From an uncultured Collinsella sp. (GTDB taxonomy: Bacteria > Actinomycetota > Coriobacteriia > Coriobacteriales > Coriobacteriaceae), in the NCBI GenBank assembly GCA_900757185.1, contig CAAEMX010000021.1, forward strand, positions 1 through 64,000: a stretch of 64,000 nucleotides of DNA, in the 5' to 3' direction. Positions 11,456 to 20,387 of the stretch are shown here, piece by piece. The notes under the pieces are model-generated. The model was given only the letters and a program-made list of their open reading frames with translations, was not told the origin of the DNA and did not search any database. Each line of letters opens with the position of its first letter. Position 1 is the first letter of the stretch. A program made the position numbers and the translations under genes.

Positions 11456-11561
11456 TTACGCGAGCCGCATTTGGACAATCTGACGTTCAACTTCAAGGGC
11501 GCGACCAGAAGGTCAGCGCCCTTTCGTTTCACGTCACCTTGCCTCAAATGCGACCCGCTCG
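11455..11561 (+). repeat. Nested-palindrome 3' element, copy A
   Basis: Begins at the stop codon of DAHP synthase. Outer stem 11461-11475 with 11542-11561 (bulged), middle stem CAATCTGACGT (11476-11486) with ACGTCACCTTG (11531-11541), an asymmetric loop TTCAACTTCA/TTTCGTTTC, and an inner hairpin GGGCGCGACC-AGAA-GGTCAGCGCCC (11497-11521). Same architecture as copies B1, B2, C and D. The 58-bp palindrome copy 1 follows 39 bases later. Confidence 0.8.
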
Positions 11562-11599
11562 CTGTCTGTCCTCTACCTGCGGCGTTGTCTTGCTCCGGG

Positions 11600-11657
11600 G
11601 TAGTCGTTGGGGACGCTCTTGTTTGACTAGTCGTTTAGGAACGTCCCCAATGACTAT
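11600..11657 (+). repeat. 58-bp palindrome, copy 1
   Basis: Near-perfect palindrome with arms GTAGTCGTTGGGGACG and its complement around the core TTTGACTAGTCGTTT. Copy 2 at 42512-42569 is the same sequence on the opposite strand with only a few differences. Both copies lie shortly downstream of a nested-palindrome element, in the same relative orientation. The rest of 11456-11779 holds no gene. Confidence 0.8.
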
Positions 11658-11779
11658 CCTCGTGACCCCTCTTCCTCCGTCCCCGAGGGATCGAGGCTCG
11701 TCTGCCGAATGGTTGCTGCAGCGGCGGTGCGCCCATGTCACACTCAGAGGTGGCCTGACCCAACTTGGAAGGAGCCTCC

Positions 11780-12430
11780 ATGAGCCTTGACAACGTAACT
11801 CTGCGCGCCGCCACGCTTGATGACCTGACCGGCATCGCCGCCATCTACAACCAGCTGTGGTGCAACACGCTGCGCAACCGCGGCGACGTCGAAGCTGCCG
11901 ATTTCTGCGCGCGCTTTAACATCGCCATGCAGCTGCAGCGCTCCCCCATCGCGCTCGTCGCCGAGGCAGAGGGCCGCATTATCGCCGCCTGCTGCATCGG
12001 CATCTTCGAGGACGGCAAGCCTCGTACCAATCCCACGTGGGTACCCTGCTACGACGAGATGTTCGCCCAGGCAACCGAGATGGCCAAAACCGCCGACGCC
12101 AAGCTCGAGGGATCGCTCTTTGGCGATAGCCGCGAGAAGGCAACAGCCGACCGCTTCGCCGCCACGGGCAACGAGTATGCCCAGGGCCAGCTCAACCTGA
12201 TCATCATTGTGCCCGAGTGGCAGGGCAAGGGGCTCGGCCGCGCGCTCATCGACTTTGCGCGCGCAGAGCTCGCCCGGGCAGGCTGCACCAAGTTCTTCCT
12301 GATGAGCGACTGCAACTCTGACTGGCAGTTCTACGAGCACCTCAACATGAAGCGCATCTTGGAAGATCACAGCCAAGACACCGGCGACGGTTTTATCGTC
12401 TACATGTACGGAGGCGACACGCAGGACTAA
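11780..12430 (+). CDS. GNAT-family N-acetyltransferase
   Basis: A 216-residue acetyltransferase with the acetyl-CoA loop in VPEWQGKGLGRALIDFA (the Q/RxxGxG/A pattern) near residue 150 and a C-terminal FYEHLNMK segment usual for GNAT proteins. ATG at 11780 is preferred over the upstream TTG because GGAAGGAG lies just before it. The acceptor substrate cannot be inferred. It stands alone, convergent with a kinase remnant. Confidence 0.85.
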   Translation: MSLDNVTLRAATLDDLTGIAAIYNQLWCNTLRNRGDVEAADFCARFNIAMQLQRSPIALVAEAEGRIIAACCIGIFEDGKPRTNPTWVPCYDEMFAQATEMAKTADAKLEGSLFGDSREKATADRFAATGNEYAQGQLNLIIIVPEWQGKGLGRALIDFARAELARAGCTKFFLMSDCNSDWQFYEHLNMKRILEDHSQDTGDGFIVYMYGGDTQD

Positions 12431-12475
12431 CCCGCGTGCCGCCTCATGGGCTTTCTCTAAAACAGCCCAGACCAA

Positions 12476-12913
12476 TCAGCCAAGACGAGCTAACAGGGCG
12501 CGCTCTCCTCGACAATAGGGACATTCACCCCGCGAAGCATGATATAGATGACCGCGCGGGCGCTCAACCGCCTCGGATGGATGCAGGTCGAGCAGGCGCG
12601 CCCATGTGCACGCATCAAGGCGCTCTTGTGCTTTACCAAAGAGCGACCGGCGGAAAGCCTCGCCCATAAGGTTGCCAAAATCATCGAGCTCAAGAGCGTA
12701 CTTTGGGACAACATATCCAATCATCGTCCCCACTAATGGGCTACGCCCATTGCGCACGCAGCTGTTGAGCGACGGAGCGGGCGGAATGTCGTCGTCATCC
12801 GGGTCAAAAATGTCCAGGTCCAGTTCGCCAGAACTGTACGGATGTATTCCGCGGTTGAGCATCTTGAAGATATGGACCGCGAGTCCAAAGTCATCCGTCT
12901 GAGGTGTAAACAC
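12476..12913 (-). pseudogene. Remnant of a protein kinase-like gene (C-terminal part)
   Basis: A 145-residue frame. Its N-terminal part (DDFGLAVHIFKMLNRGIHPY) resembles the late C-lobe of Ser/Thr kinases of the type linked to VWA/PP2C modules, where D-x-F-x-L-A-V-x-I-F and HPF are usual. The end (LYHASRGECPYCRGE) resembles the CPxC tail of the same family. The N-lobe, catalytic loop and activation segment are absent, and upstream sequence (12914-13040, minus) continues only in shifted frames. I read it as a decayed gene; a small real protein is less likely. Confidence 0.5.
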
Positions 12914-13046
12914 CGGGGGCTTTCGCAGACGCCGCCAGGCTCTCGAAATCGCTGATGCCGGCTATCTCCATGAGCTAAAGCACTCGGAGGCAATATAGCC
13001 GGGAGCGGCGCATGCAGTCCTATGTGTCACATCCGAAAGCGTAAAG

Positions 13047-13268
13047 CTATACGAGCGCCTTGATCGTATCCATACCCGCACGCGCCGAAACCTCGCAGCC
13101 CTTCTGCCCGTTGAGCACGCACTCGAGCAGTTTATCGTATGCGCGCTGGGCTTCGGGGGCCAGGTGCGCCCCGTTAAACATGCCCTCGGGTCGCACGCTT
13201 CCCTTCGAATCGATCATACAAGCCCCCAATCCGTTTGGTTTCCCCAGATTGTGAGCCCGCACACCCAA
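13047..13268 (-). pseudogene. Possible C-terminal fragment of an oxidoreductase
   Basis: A 73-residue frame containing RPEGMFNGAHLAPEAQ and YDKLLECVLNGQKGCEVSARAG. This loosely recalls the tail of Gfo/Idh/MocA-type oxidoreductases. There is no good ribosome site and no N-terminal Rossmann domain. It lies next to the kinase remnant, so the 12,450-13,290 stretch seems to be a graveyard of decayed genes. Family assignment is weak. Confidence 0.3.
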
Positions 13269-13299
13269 GCCGCACGGCCCGCCGTTCAGGTGAAACTAC

Positions 13300-13345
13300 C
13301 ACACGAAAAGTCCGCCGACCGTTGAAGTCGGCGGACTTTCGTGTG
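13300..13345 (-). terminator. Terminator of agmatine deiminase 1
   Basis: Very long stem (about 19 pairs, one bulge): 13300-13319 with 13327-13345, seven-base loop. It lies about 30 bases behind the minus-strand stop of the agmatine deiminase. Confidence 0.8.
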
Positions 13346-13377
13346 CGGACAATCAAGCCCTGTTCACCATGGAACTG

Positions 13378-14499
13378 CTATTTACAGCGCGCCTTGGGCT
13401 GCTGCTGGGTGATACAGTGGATGTTGCCGCCGCCGTAGATGACCTCGCGGGTCATAATGCCGATAACTTCGCGGTCTGGGTAGGCGGCCTGGATGTCCTT
13501 GAGCGCCTGTGCATCGTTGGGGTCGCCGAACTGCGGCACGAGCACCGCGCCGTTAATGGGCAGGAAGTTGAGGTAACTGGGCTCAAAGGCGTCCTCGGGC
13601 GTACGCGGCAGCACGCCCTCGACGGGATCGATTGTAGAAGCCTCCTCCTCGGTCATGTATACCGAGGTCGCCGGCATAATTACCTTGTGCACTTTGAGCT
13701 TGCGGCCCTTGGCGTCGGTTGCCTCGGAAAGAGTCTTGTAGGCCTCCTGGCACTCCTTGTAGAACTTGTGGTTGGGATCGTCGGTCCACATGCAGCAAAC
13801 CTCGCCAGGCGCGCTAAAGCACGCAACGTCGTCCACATGACCGTTCGTCTCAAACGGGTCGATGCCGTCCTTGATCCAAATAACCTTCTCGATGCCCAGG
13901 TACTCGCTGAGTTTTGCCTCGATCTGCTCCTTGGTGTACTGCGGATTGCGGTCCTCGTTGAGCAGGCACATCTCAGTGGTCACCACGGTGCCCTGGCCGT
14001 CGCAGTTAAACGAGCCCCCCTCGAGGATGTAGTCCTCCGGACGATAACGGTTGACCTGCTCGAGCTGTGCCACCTGTAGGCCGATGCTCGCATCCTTGTC
14101 CCAGGGGAAGTACAGACCGTCAATGAAGCCGCCATACGCGTTGAAGTGGAAATGCGATAGCGCCACATCGCCCTTGTCATTAACGATGAACGCCGGACCG
14201 GGGTCGCGAATCCAGGAGTCGTTGTACTCCATGTGGATTACGCGCACGTTCTCCACGCCGTCAAAGATCTCGCACACCGCGGGGAAATCCTCAGCGTTGA
14301 CGCCCACCGTAATGGGCTGGAAGCGTGCGACCGTTTTAATGATCTCGGTAAAGACCTTCTGAGCGGGCTTGGCACCGCAGCGCCACACGTCGGAGCGATG
14401 CGGCCAGAGAATCCAGGTGCGCTCCTGCTCCTCGTACTCTCCGGGCATATAGAAACCGTCTTTTTTGGGCGTTGATTCGCTCTCGTAAATGGTCTTCAT
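13378..14499 (-). CDS. aguA: Agmatine deiminase, paralogue 1
   Basis: A 373-residue cytoplasmic enzyme hydrolysing agmatine to N-carbamoylputrescine and ammonia. Family motifs: ERTWILWPHRSDVW near the N-terminus, the NDSWIRDPGP segment, FNAYGG, LEGGSFNCDG, TNGHVDD and the catalytic cysteine in GGGNIHCITQQ close to the C-terminus. A second copy (22694-23899) sits in a cluster with putrescine carbamoyltransferase; this one stands alone, divergent from a soluble LuxR-type regulator. The shared intergenic region holds ACCGTTCACT at 14607-14616. Its separate control suggests use under another condition, which is inference. Confidence 0.95.
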   Translation of the reverse strand: MKTIYESESTPKKDGFYMPGEYEEQERTWILWPHRSDVWRCGAKPAQKVFTEIIKTVARFQPITVGVNAEDFPAVCEIFDGVENVRVIHMEYNDSWIRDPGPAFIVNDKGDVALSHFHFNAYGGFIDGLYFPWDKDASIGLQVAQLEQVNRYRPEDYILEGGSFNCDGQGTVVTTEMCLLNEDRNPQYTKEQIEAKLSEYLGIEKVIWIKDGIDPFETNGHVDDVACFSAPGEVCCMWTDDPNHKFYKECQEAYKTLSEATDAKGRKLKVHKVIMPATSVYMTEEEASTIDPVEGVLPRTPEDAFEPSYLNFLPINGAVLVPQFGDPNDAQALKDIQAAYPDREVIGIMTREVIYGGGNIHCITQQQPKARCK

Positions 14500-14680
14500 G
14501 TTGGCTCCTCACTTTGGGTCGAACCTGTTTGATGACACCCCCATTGTGCTGCGGCGACAACGGCGTCTCAATGGGCCTTGGGTACCCATTCGGCAGCCAA
14601 AAGTCGACCGTTCACTGACCTAAAGTTCTAGTGGACCGGCACGCATGCCATACTGGCTAGATGGCACGAAAGGACTCCCC
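14500..14680. promoter_or_regulatory. Divergent promoter region, aguA and LuxR regulator
   Basis: Contains the recurring motif ACCGTTCACT (14607-14616). No other clear operator is seen. Confidence 0.35.
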
Positions 14681-15475
14681 ATGACACATGCGAACAACGC
14701 AGATAACCAGAACGTTGAGCTCTTTGCTCAAGATTGGGCCGCTCTCAACGAATGCGCACTGTGGACACATGAGCAGGGGTCGCTCAGTGCACTGCAGGAA
14801 GGCCTACTCAAACGCATCGCAGACGTGATTGTGCACCGTGTCTCGATGTTCGATATCGCCCAGACGGGGGCTCACGGACAAACGCAATTTGTTCGCCCCG
14901 TCGCATACGGAATGTCCGCACAGGCGCTTGATGATTATTACGAACGCTACGCCGCGTATGACTACACCATTTGGAGCTTTGACACGCGGGTGGTCGATGT
15001 ATATCGCGATCTGGACCTGGTGGATGTCGAGCGCCGCAATGGCACGCCCATCTACCTGGAATGGATGCAGCCCCTGGGAATTTATTATGGCTGCACGGCC
15101 ACACTGGCGCACAAGGCCACGCCGCTCGGCTCAATTACGCTGTTCCGCGCCGAGCAAGACGGCGACTTTACCGATTCGGAGCTCGAGATCCTCCACCAGA
15201 TTGCCCGGCACCTGAGCTTGCATCTGCATCAGCTGCTCCCACACGGGTATGCCGAGGGCGCAGATGAAAGCCCCGCCAGCGTGCTTGCCATCAAGGCCGC
15301 TCTGCTCCCCCGCGAAGCCGAGGTCCTCAAGTTCATGCTCACCGGCAAGACCAACCACGAGATAGCTGTTGAGCTCTATATCTCCGAGTCGACCGTCAAA
15401 AAGCACGTCAACGCCATCTACCGCAAACTCGGCGTCAAAAACCGCATGGGTCTCATGGCGCTGCTGCAGCCGTAG
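14681..15475 (+). CDS. LuxR-family regulator with soluble sensor domain
   Basis: A 264-residue protein. The C-terminal 60 residues are a LuxR/GerE HTH (LPREAEVLKFMLTGKTNHEIA, then STVKKHVNAIYRKLGV). The N-terminal 190 residues lack membrane segments and look like a GAF- or autoinducer-type ligand domain. ATG at 14681 follows AAAGGA; an in-frame ATG at 14645 has none. It is divergent from agmatine deiminase 1 and is the obvious candidate regulator for it, though the ligand is unknown. Confidence 0.88.
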   Translation: MTHANNADNQNVELFAQDWAALNECALWTHEQGSLSALQEGLLKRIADVIVHRVSMFDIAQTGAHGQTQFVRPVAYGMSAQALDDYYERYAAYDYTIWSFDTRVVDVYRDLDLVDVERRNGTPIYLEWMQPLGIYYGCTATLAHKATPLGSITLFRAEQDGDFTDSELEILHQIARHLSLHLHQLLPHGYAEGADESPASVLAIKAALLPREAEVLKFMLTGKTNHEIAVELYISESTVKKHVNAIYRKLGVKNRMGLMALLQP

Positions 15476-15544
15476 TGCACTCCCCCTCGGGACAGCATGG
15501 ATCCACTTTGGTTTACAAACGGCGGATGAGCCAGTTGTAAATGA

Positions 15545-15588
15545 CTTGGCCGATAACAGATGATGTTGACCAACTGTTATCGGCCAAG
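15545..15588 (+). terminator. Hairpin behind the LuxR-type gene
   Basis: Perfect stem CTTGGCCGATAACAG (15545-15559) with its complement (15574-15588), 14-base loop. No T tract follows, so it may act as a 3' stem rather than a classical terminator. Confidence 0.5.
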
Positions 15589-15767
15589 CGGATATCAACA
15601 TGCAGCCTTTGTTTGCAGAAAAACCTGAGACCCTAAAGGGATGAAATCTAATAAAAGGTCCTCGGTAATTACCATAATCTTGTAGTAGTGTTTTCCACAA
15701 TCTTATAGTAGCCCAGTTCAGAAGCGTTATTTATAGAACCGATATCTCGGACCCTAAATAACAATAA

Positions 15768-15800
15768 CCACCACAATGGGAACTGTCCCCATTGTGGTGG
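15768..15800 (-). terminator. Terminator of the amidohydrolase-MATE operon
   Basis: Perfect 13-bp stem CCACCACAATGGG (15768-15780) with its complement (15788-15800). On the minus strand it is followed by a T-rich stretch, 50 bases behind the MATE stop. Confidence 0.75.
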
Positions 15801-15851
15801 CTTGCAGGCGAGTTGACTTATTCGACTATCGCGCGCCGGCCGTGTCCAAGT

Positions 15852-17228
15852 CTAGAGCGTGGCAAGTCGCTTGGATTCGCGGACGGCGAGGGCGATGGAG
15901 ATAAGACCAGTGATGGCGTCAGCCGCCACCAAGGCAAACCAGACACCCTGAACGCCCATCATGTTGCCAAGCAGGTACATAAGCGGCACGGAGCAGATCA
16001 CGTAGCGGAGCAGACCGGTGAACGTGGCGATACCCACCTTCTCAACCGCCTGGAAGTACATCGACATGGTCATGGCAAGATAGCCCAGGGCCACGGCCAG
16101 GATAACGATGCGCGTGGCGTTGGCGGCAACCTCGACGAGCGCCGGGTCGCTACCAGCAAAAAAGGCGCAGACCGGCGTTGCGGCTACCCACAGCACAGCA
16201 GACACCGCAGCAAGCGTCACGACCTGGTACTTAAGCGTGCAAGAGAGCGTTTCCTTGAGGCGCGCCCACGCCTTGGCGCCGGCGTTGAAGGCGGCAATGG
16301 GCTGCAGGCCGTACGAGAAGCACTGGGCGACCATCATGGTAATGTAGAGGATGTAGCCGTTGATCACGCCAAAAGCCGCGATGTAGAGCGAACCCATATC
16401 GCCGCCGAGCTGGCCAAGCAGCGAGTTGGCAACGGTGTTGAAGATGAACGTGGCAGCCTGCACCAAAAAGAACGGGAAACCGATCTTGATGATCTGACCG
16501 CAGATGCCCATGTCGAGTTTGAGATCGGCGGCGCTGATCTGGAGCTGCGACTTCTTACCGCCGATGAACCAGAAGATACCGATGGCCCAGATACCGATGG
16601 AAAGACCGTAGTACACGCCAGCTCCCATAACGCCAAGCTTGAGTACAAACGTGGAAAGCGCAAGCCAGCAGATAGCGACGATGGCAGACACGGTCATGAG
16701 GTTGGCCTGGATCTGAACCTTCTCGTCCACACGCATGACGGCGGTGACCATCTGACCAATGACCGTGAGCGGCAGCAGCACGGAGAAGGTGCGCACGCCG
16801 GCAACGGTATCGGCCATGATGTCGGGCGTGGCGCCGAAGAATGCGCAGATGGGCTCGGTAAACACAGCCATCACCACAGCAAGCAGCACACTCACAATCG
16901 TGGTAAGCCAAAAGCCCTGGCTAAACGCCTTGCTGGCGCCCTTAATGTCGCCGGCACCCAAAAGGTTGCCCACCACGGCGGGCACGCCGGTGCCAAACAG
17001 GTTACCAAAGGCCAGGTTAATGTACTCGACCGACATGATGATCGAGACACATGCCAGGCCGTGGGCACCCAAGCCCCAGCCCATGACAAGGCCCTCCAGG
17101 ACCACCATGATGATTTGGGCAAGCATACCCTGGCCGGTGATGATGGTGTACTTGCGCACCAGGCCGGGAATCGGCTGCGAGGCAAGCTCACGCTCCTCCT
17201 CAACAGCGGCGGTTGCTTCTTCTGCCAT
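15852..17228 (-). CDS. MATE-family efflux transporter
   Basis: A 458-residue membrane protein with about twelve hydrophobic segments in two similar halves, as usual for MATE cation/drug antiporters (for example VPAVVGNLLGAGDIKGA in the first half and GLQPIAAFNAGAKAW in the second). The start at 17228 (MAEEATA) is chosen for the AGGGGAG ribosome site; an upstream ATG at 17285 has none. It lies 96 bases behind an amidohydrolase gene on the same strand and probably shares its transcript. Substrate unknown. Confidence 0.9.
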   Translation of the reverse strand: MAEEATAAVEEERELASQPIPGLVRKYTIITGQGMLAQIIMVVLEGLVMGWGLGAHGLACVSIIMSVEYINLAFGNLFGTGVPAVVGNLLGAGDIKGASKAFSQGFWLTTIVSVLLAVVMAVFTEPICAFFGATPDIMADTVAGVRTFSVLLPLTVIGQMVTAVMRVDEKVQIQANLMTVSAIVAICWLALSTFVLKLGVMGAGVYYGLSIGIWAIGIFWFIGGKKSQLQISAADLKLDMGICGQIIKIGFPFFLVQAATFIFNTVANSLLGQLGGDMGSLYIAAFGVINGYILYITMMVAQCFSYGLQPIAAFNAGAKAWARLKETLSCTLKYQVVTLAAVSAVLWVAATPVCAFFAGSDPALVEVAANATRIVILAVALGYLAMTMSMYFQAVEKVGIATFTGLLRYVICSVPLMYLLGNMMGVQGVWFALVAADAITGLISIALAVRESKRLATL

Positions 17229-17324
17229 TGTTCTCCCCTTTCCATGAGAGATTGATGAATGGATGAATGAATGGATGGGCGGCACGCACGGGCTGTGGCA
17301 CCGCCCGGCGATGCAGCAGCCCCG

Positions 17325-18953
17325 CTAGGCCTCGTAGACCACCTTGCCGGCAATCATCGTGAGAGACGCCGTGGCCTCGAGGACCTCAGCCGGTTCGCAG
17401 TCAAAGAGGTTGCGGTCGAGCACACAGATATCAGCCTGTTTGCCGCATGCGAGCGTACCGATGCGATCCTCGGCATGCATGGCGTAGGCGCTGCCGTAGG
17501 TGTAGGCGCGCAAGGCCTCGGCCATGGTGATGCGCTCCTGCGGGAACCACCCTTCTGGGTTGGAACCGTCCTCGAGCATGCGGAAGGCTGCGCCGTACAC
17601 CTCCTCCATGGGCTCCAAGCCCACAACGGGGAAGTCGCTGCCCAAGTGCACCACGGCACCGCTGGCAAGCAGGCTGTGCAGGGGCCACGAAAGCGCTGCA
17701 CGCTCGGGGCCCACGGCATCGTCCTTGGCAAGGTCAGCCATATCGAGCAGCATGTGCCACGGTTGCATGCCGGGGCATATACCAAGCTCTGCGTAGCGCG
17801 GCAGATCCTCGGGCTGAACCGTCTCGTTGTGCTCCATGGAGTGGCGGCAACCCCGCTTACCATGCAAGCGCTCGCCCTCCTCAAAGCAATCGAGCACAAA
17901 ACGCACCGAGCGATCGCCGATCGTATGGACGCGCGTGTCAACGCCCCATTCCTGCGCCCTGACAATGGCGGCACGGATGCGCTCTGGATCCTCCGCGGGC
18001 TCACCGCAGGTATCGGGCGCGTTGGAATAGGGTTCAAGCATCCAAGCGGTGTGGTCGGAGCACACGCCATCAAGAAACTGCTTAAAGCCGTGCCACTCGA
18101 CCTGCGTGCCAGGGAAGTTGTACTTGGCCTTGATTTGATCGAGCGTCATGCTCTCGTTCTCAAACAGATCGGTGTACAAAAAGACGCGCAGCGGCAATTC
18201 GTCCTTGGCATTAAGATCCGCAAGCACTGCATACGGGTTTTCCATGCTCACAAACGTAGGATTGACCATGCCGACAGTGGTGATGCCAAAGCTGTTAGCG
18301 CGCTTTGCCGTCTTGGTAAACGAAGCTTCCGCAACGTCCATCGCGGGGTCGTAGACCTCATCCATAAAGAAGGAGCCGGCATTGTTGGAAAACACGCCCG
18401 TCAGGTTGCCGTCGGCATCCTTAAGGATCTTGCCGCCTGCGGGATCGGGCGTCTGCGAAGTCACTCCCACCTTGTTGATGGCACAGGTATTGGCGCTAAA
18501 GGTATGCAGGTCAACCTGCTGCAGGAAGACCGGGCGGTCGGAGATGTATTCATCGATCATCGCGGCCGTGGGCATCTCGGGGATATCCCACTGGAACTGA
18601 ATGATTTGGCAGCCCAGAATCCACTCATTATCGGGATGGGCGTTCGCAAACGCTACAACACGCTCCATCGCCATCTCAAAACTGGTGCAATCGATAAGGT
18701 TGACGGCAAAATCGGGGTCGGTCATAAACGCACCCTGAGCAAAATGCGTGTGCGAGTCAATCAGGCCAGGCATAACGAGCTGGTCGCCAAAGTCGCGCAC
18801 CTCAGTATCGGGGCCGATAAACGGCGCCAAGTGGGCATCGTCACCGCAGGCAACGATCTTATCGCCACGCACGGCAACGCCGCCCTTAAACGGTTCGATC
18901 CCATCGCCGGTAAAAACGGCATTGCTCTTGATTACTACATCAGCCTTCTCCAT
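17325..18953 (-). CDS. Amidohydrolase of the YtcJ type
   Basis: A 542-residue metal-dependent hydrolase. The metal-binding motif SHTHFAQ is near residue 65, a second histidine lies in TIGDRSVR (the family HxxGD pattern is TIGD here, with RVH before it), HSMEHNE follows, and the metal Asp lies in LGSDFPV. The last 60 residues return to the beta-sandwich (GKQADICVLDRN). The start at 18953 follows GAGGAGG. The substrate of YtcJ-like enzymes is mostly unknown; the co-transcribed MATE exporter and nearby agmatine genes suggest an amide or guanidine compound, which is a guess. Confidence 0.85.
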   Translation of the reverse strand: MEKADVVIKSNAVFTGDGIEPFKGGVAVRGDKIVACGDDAHLAPFIGPDTEVRDFGDQLVMPGLIDSHTHFAQGAFMTDPDFAVNLIDCTSFEMAMERVVAFANAHPDNEWILGCQIIQFQWDIPEMPTAAMIDEYISDRPVFLQQVDLHTFSANTCAINKVGVTSQTPDPAGGKILKDADGNLTGVFSNNAGSFFMDEVYDPAMDVAEASFTKTAKRANSFGITTVGMVNPTFVSMENPYAVLADLNAKDELPLRVFLYTDLFENESMTLDQIKAKYNFPGTQVEWHGFKQFLDGVCSDHTAWMLEPYSNAPDTCGEPAEDPERIRAAIVRAQEWGVDTRVHTIGDRSVRFVLDCFEEGERLHGKRGCRHSMEHNETVQPEDLPRYAELGICPGMQPWHMLLDMADLAKDDAVGPERAALSWPLHSLLASGAVVHLGSDFPVVGLEPMEEVYGAAFRMLEDGSNPEGWFPQERITMAEALRAYTYGSAYAMHAEDRIGTLACGKQADICVLDRNLFDCEPAEVLEATASLTMIAGKVVYEA

Positions 18954-19172
18954 GTGAGCCTCCTCAGACGTTTTAGGATGTAACGCGGGTACACCGCCCG
19001 CGCTGGCTTTCGGTCGGGAGCAAAGCACTCCCGCATCGGTGCGTGCCTGTAAGCCGTACTCAGATGTCTGTCTCACGTCCGCGGCTTCGCGCTATATCCA
19101 TTGATACACAGGGGCAAACCCATGCCAAGGTCAGGGGCCGCAAACGGTCAGTTTAAGCCGGTTTACACTTTT

Positions 19173-19187
19173 TACCTGCGGGTTTAT
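19173..19187. promoter_or_regulatory. Shared 15-bp motif before the amidohydrolase operon
   Basis: TACCTGCGGGTTTAT occurs here, in the 313-base gap (18954-19266) in front of the amidohydrolase operon, and its exact reverse complement occurs at 26991-27005 between putrescine carbamoyltransferase and a LuxR-type gene. Both are next to membrane LuxR-type regulators, so it is a candidate operator for them. Nothing else was recognised in this gap. Confidence 0.5.
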
Positions 19188-19266
19188 TGTCTGAGATTAA
19201 TGCCGCTTCATTACGCCCAACGGCGCCCGCCTTATCGGCAAGGCTCGCATTCAAGGAAAAATAGGG

Positions 19267-20259
19267 CTAGGAACGCCAAAAGGCATCTATGAGGTCATCT
19301 CGGTTGGAGACACCGCTTTTAACGTAGATGCGATGCAAGTGCGCCTTGACAGTGCCAGGGCTGATGACCAACTCGCTGGCGATGTTTTGGGCGTCGTTGC
19401 CCTTCAGCACCAGCGTGAGCACCTCCTGCTCGCGCCGCGACAGCTTATGGGCATCGGCATAGATCACAACGCGTGATGCTAGATCGTCCCCAGAGCGTGC
19501 GCTCTCGGCCGCCACGTCCTCATCGGCACGCGGATGACGGGCATACACGCGCAGGATATGGCTAAACTGGCAAAAGAGTTGGACCGCGCATACCACGAGC
19601 AGCACGTTTTCGGAGATATTGCGCTCGGACAGATACCACAAAAAGAGGCTGATGACGGGGTTTTGAGAGTCGGGGCGGCAGAGCAAAATCATGTAGGTGT
19701 CCTCGGCGATTACGCAAAACGCAAGAACGAGTGCCACCTTCCAAAAGAGCTTTGAGCGGTCGAGGTCGAGTTTCTCAACACGCGTGGCCCTGTGCCGGTA
19801 ATGCCAGGCGGCATAGGCAAGACATCCTACATTGCCCAGGTCACGCGTGAGCCAAAAGAGATACTGCTGCACCTCTCCGGCAGCACCGCTGCGAGGCACC
19901 AGCACCAATTGCAAGATTGAAAACGGCACGATAGCAAGTCCGAGCATGCGCGACGTCGGTCTTTTGCGCAAGCGCGCAAACATCCACAGTACCACGCAGG
20001 CATAGATGGCAATACCGAGCACGCAGCGCAGCAAGGGGTGCTGCAACGGCTCGCTAAAGGTAACAGCGTATTCGTATTTGAGCCGATTGTACTCGTCAAA
20101 AAAAATGACCGACATATCGAGCATGTAGAGCAAAAAGCCCGCCGCGGCCACCAGGCTGTCGCGACGGCGCGTCATGAGCCAAACCACCAATGCCACGGCA
20201 CTGGTCACCAGAGCCACACCCATGATAATCGTGGTGTAGATATAGAACGCGAAACTCAT
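19267..20259 (-). CDS. LuxR-family regulator with seven-helix membrane sensor
   Basis: A 330-residue protein with about seven hydrophobic segments in the first 240 residues and a LuxR-type HTH at the end (KLSRREQEVLTLVLKGNDAQ, then SPGTVKAHLHRIYVKSGVSN). This architecture, a membrane-bound sensor directly fused to a DNA-binding domain, is frequent in Coriobacteriia. It is paralogous to 27163-28128: both share the SERNxSEN motif before the last membrane helix. It may control the amidohydrolase-MATE operon downstream of it, on the same strand. Signal unknown. Confidence 0.88.
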   Translation of the reverse strand: MSFAFYIYTTIIMGVALVTSAVALVVWLMTRRRDSLVAAAGFLLYMLDMSVIFFDEYNRLKYEYAVTFSEPLQHPLLRCVLGIAIYACVVLWMFARLRKRPTSRMLGLAIVPFSILQLVLVPRSGAAGEVQQYLFWLTRDLGNVGCLAYAAWHYRHRATRVEKLDLDRSKLFWKVALVLAFCVIAEDTYMILLCRPDSQNPVISLFLWYLSERNISENVLLVVCAVQLFCQFSHILRVYARHPRADEDVAAESARSGDDLASRVVIYADAHKLSRREQEVLTLVLKGNDAQNIASELVISPGTVKAHLHRIYVKSGVSNRDDLIDAFWRS

Positions 20260-20387
20260 GCCCGCCTCCCCTGTCTAGATGCCGTGAGGATGTTGACAGA
20301 TTCTTTGCCGCAAGATTAGACTCACCGATTAAACGTACTGTATCGTTTAGATAAACAAGCTGTGTCTCACCGATGAAAGGAGATGCC

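Larger units (their letters stand above)
15476..15851. other. Intergenic region with two hairpins
   Basis: No gene. It holds a perfect 15-bp stem at 15545-15559/15574-15588 behind the LuxR gene, a pair of AATCTTGTAGTAG-like direct repeats around 15677-15710, and the terminator of the convergent MATE operon at 15768-15800. Confidence 0.6.
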
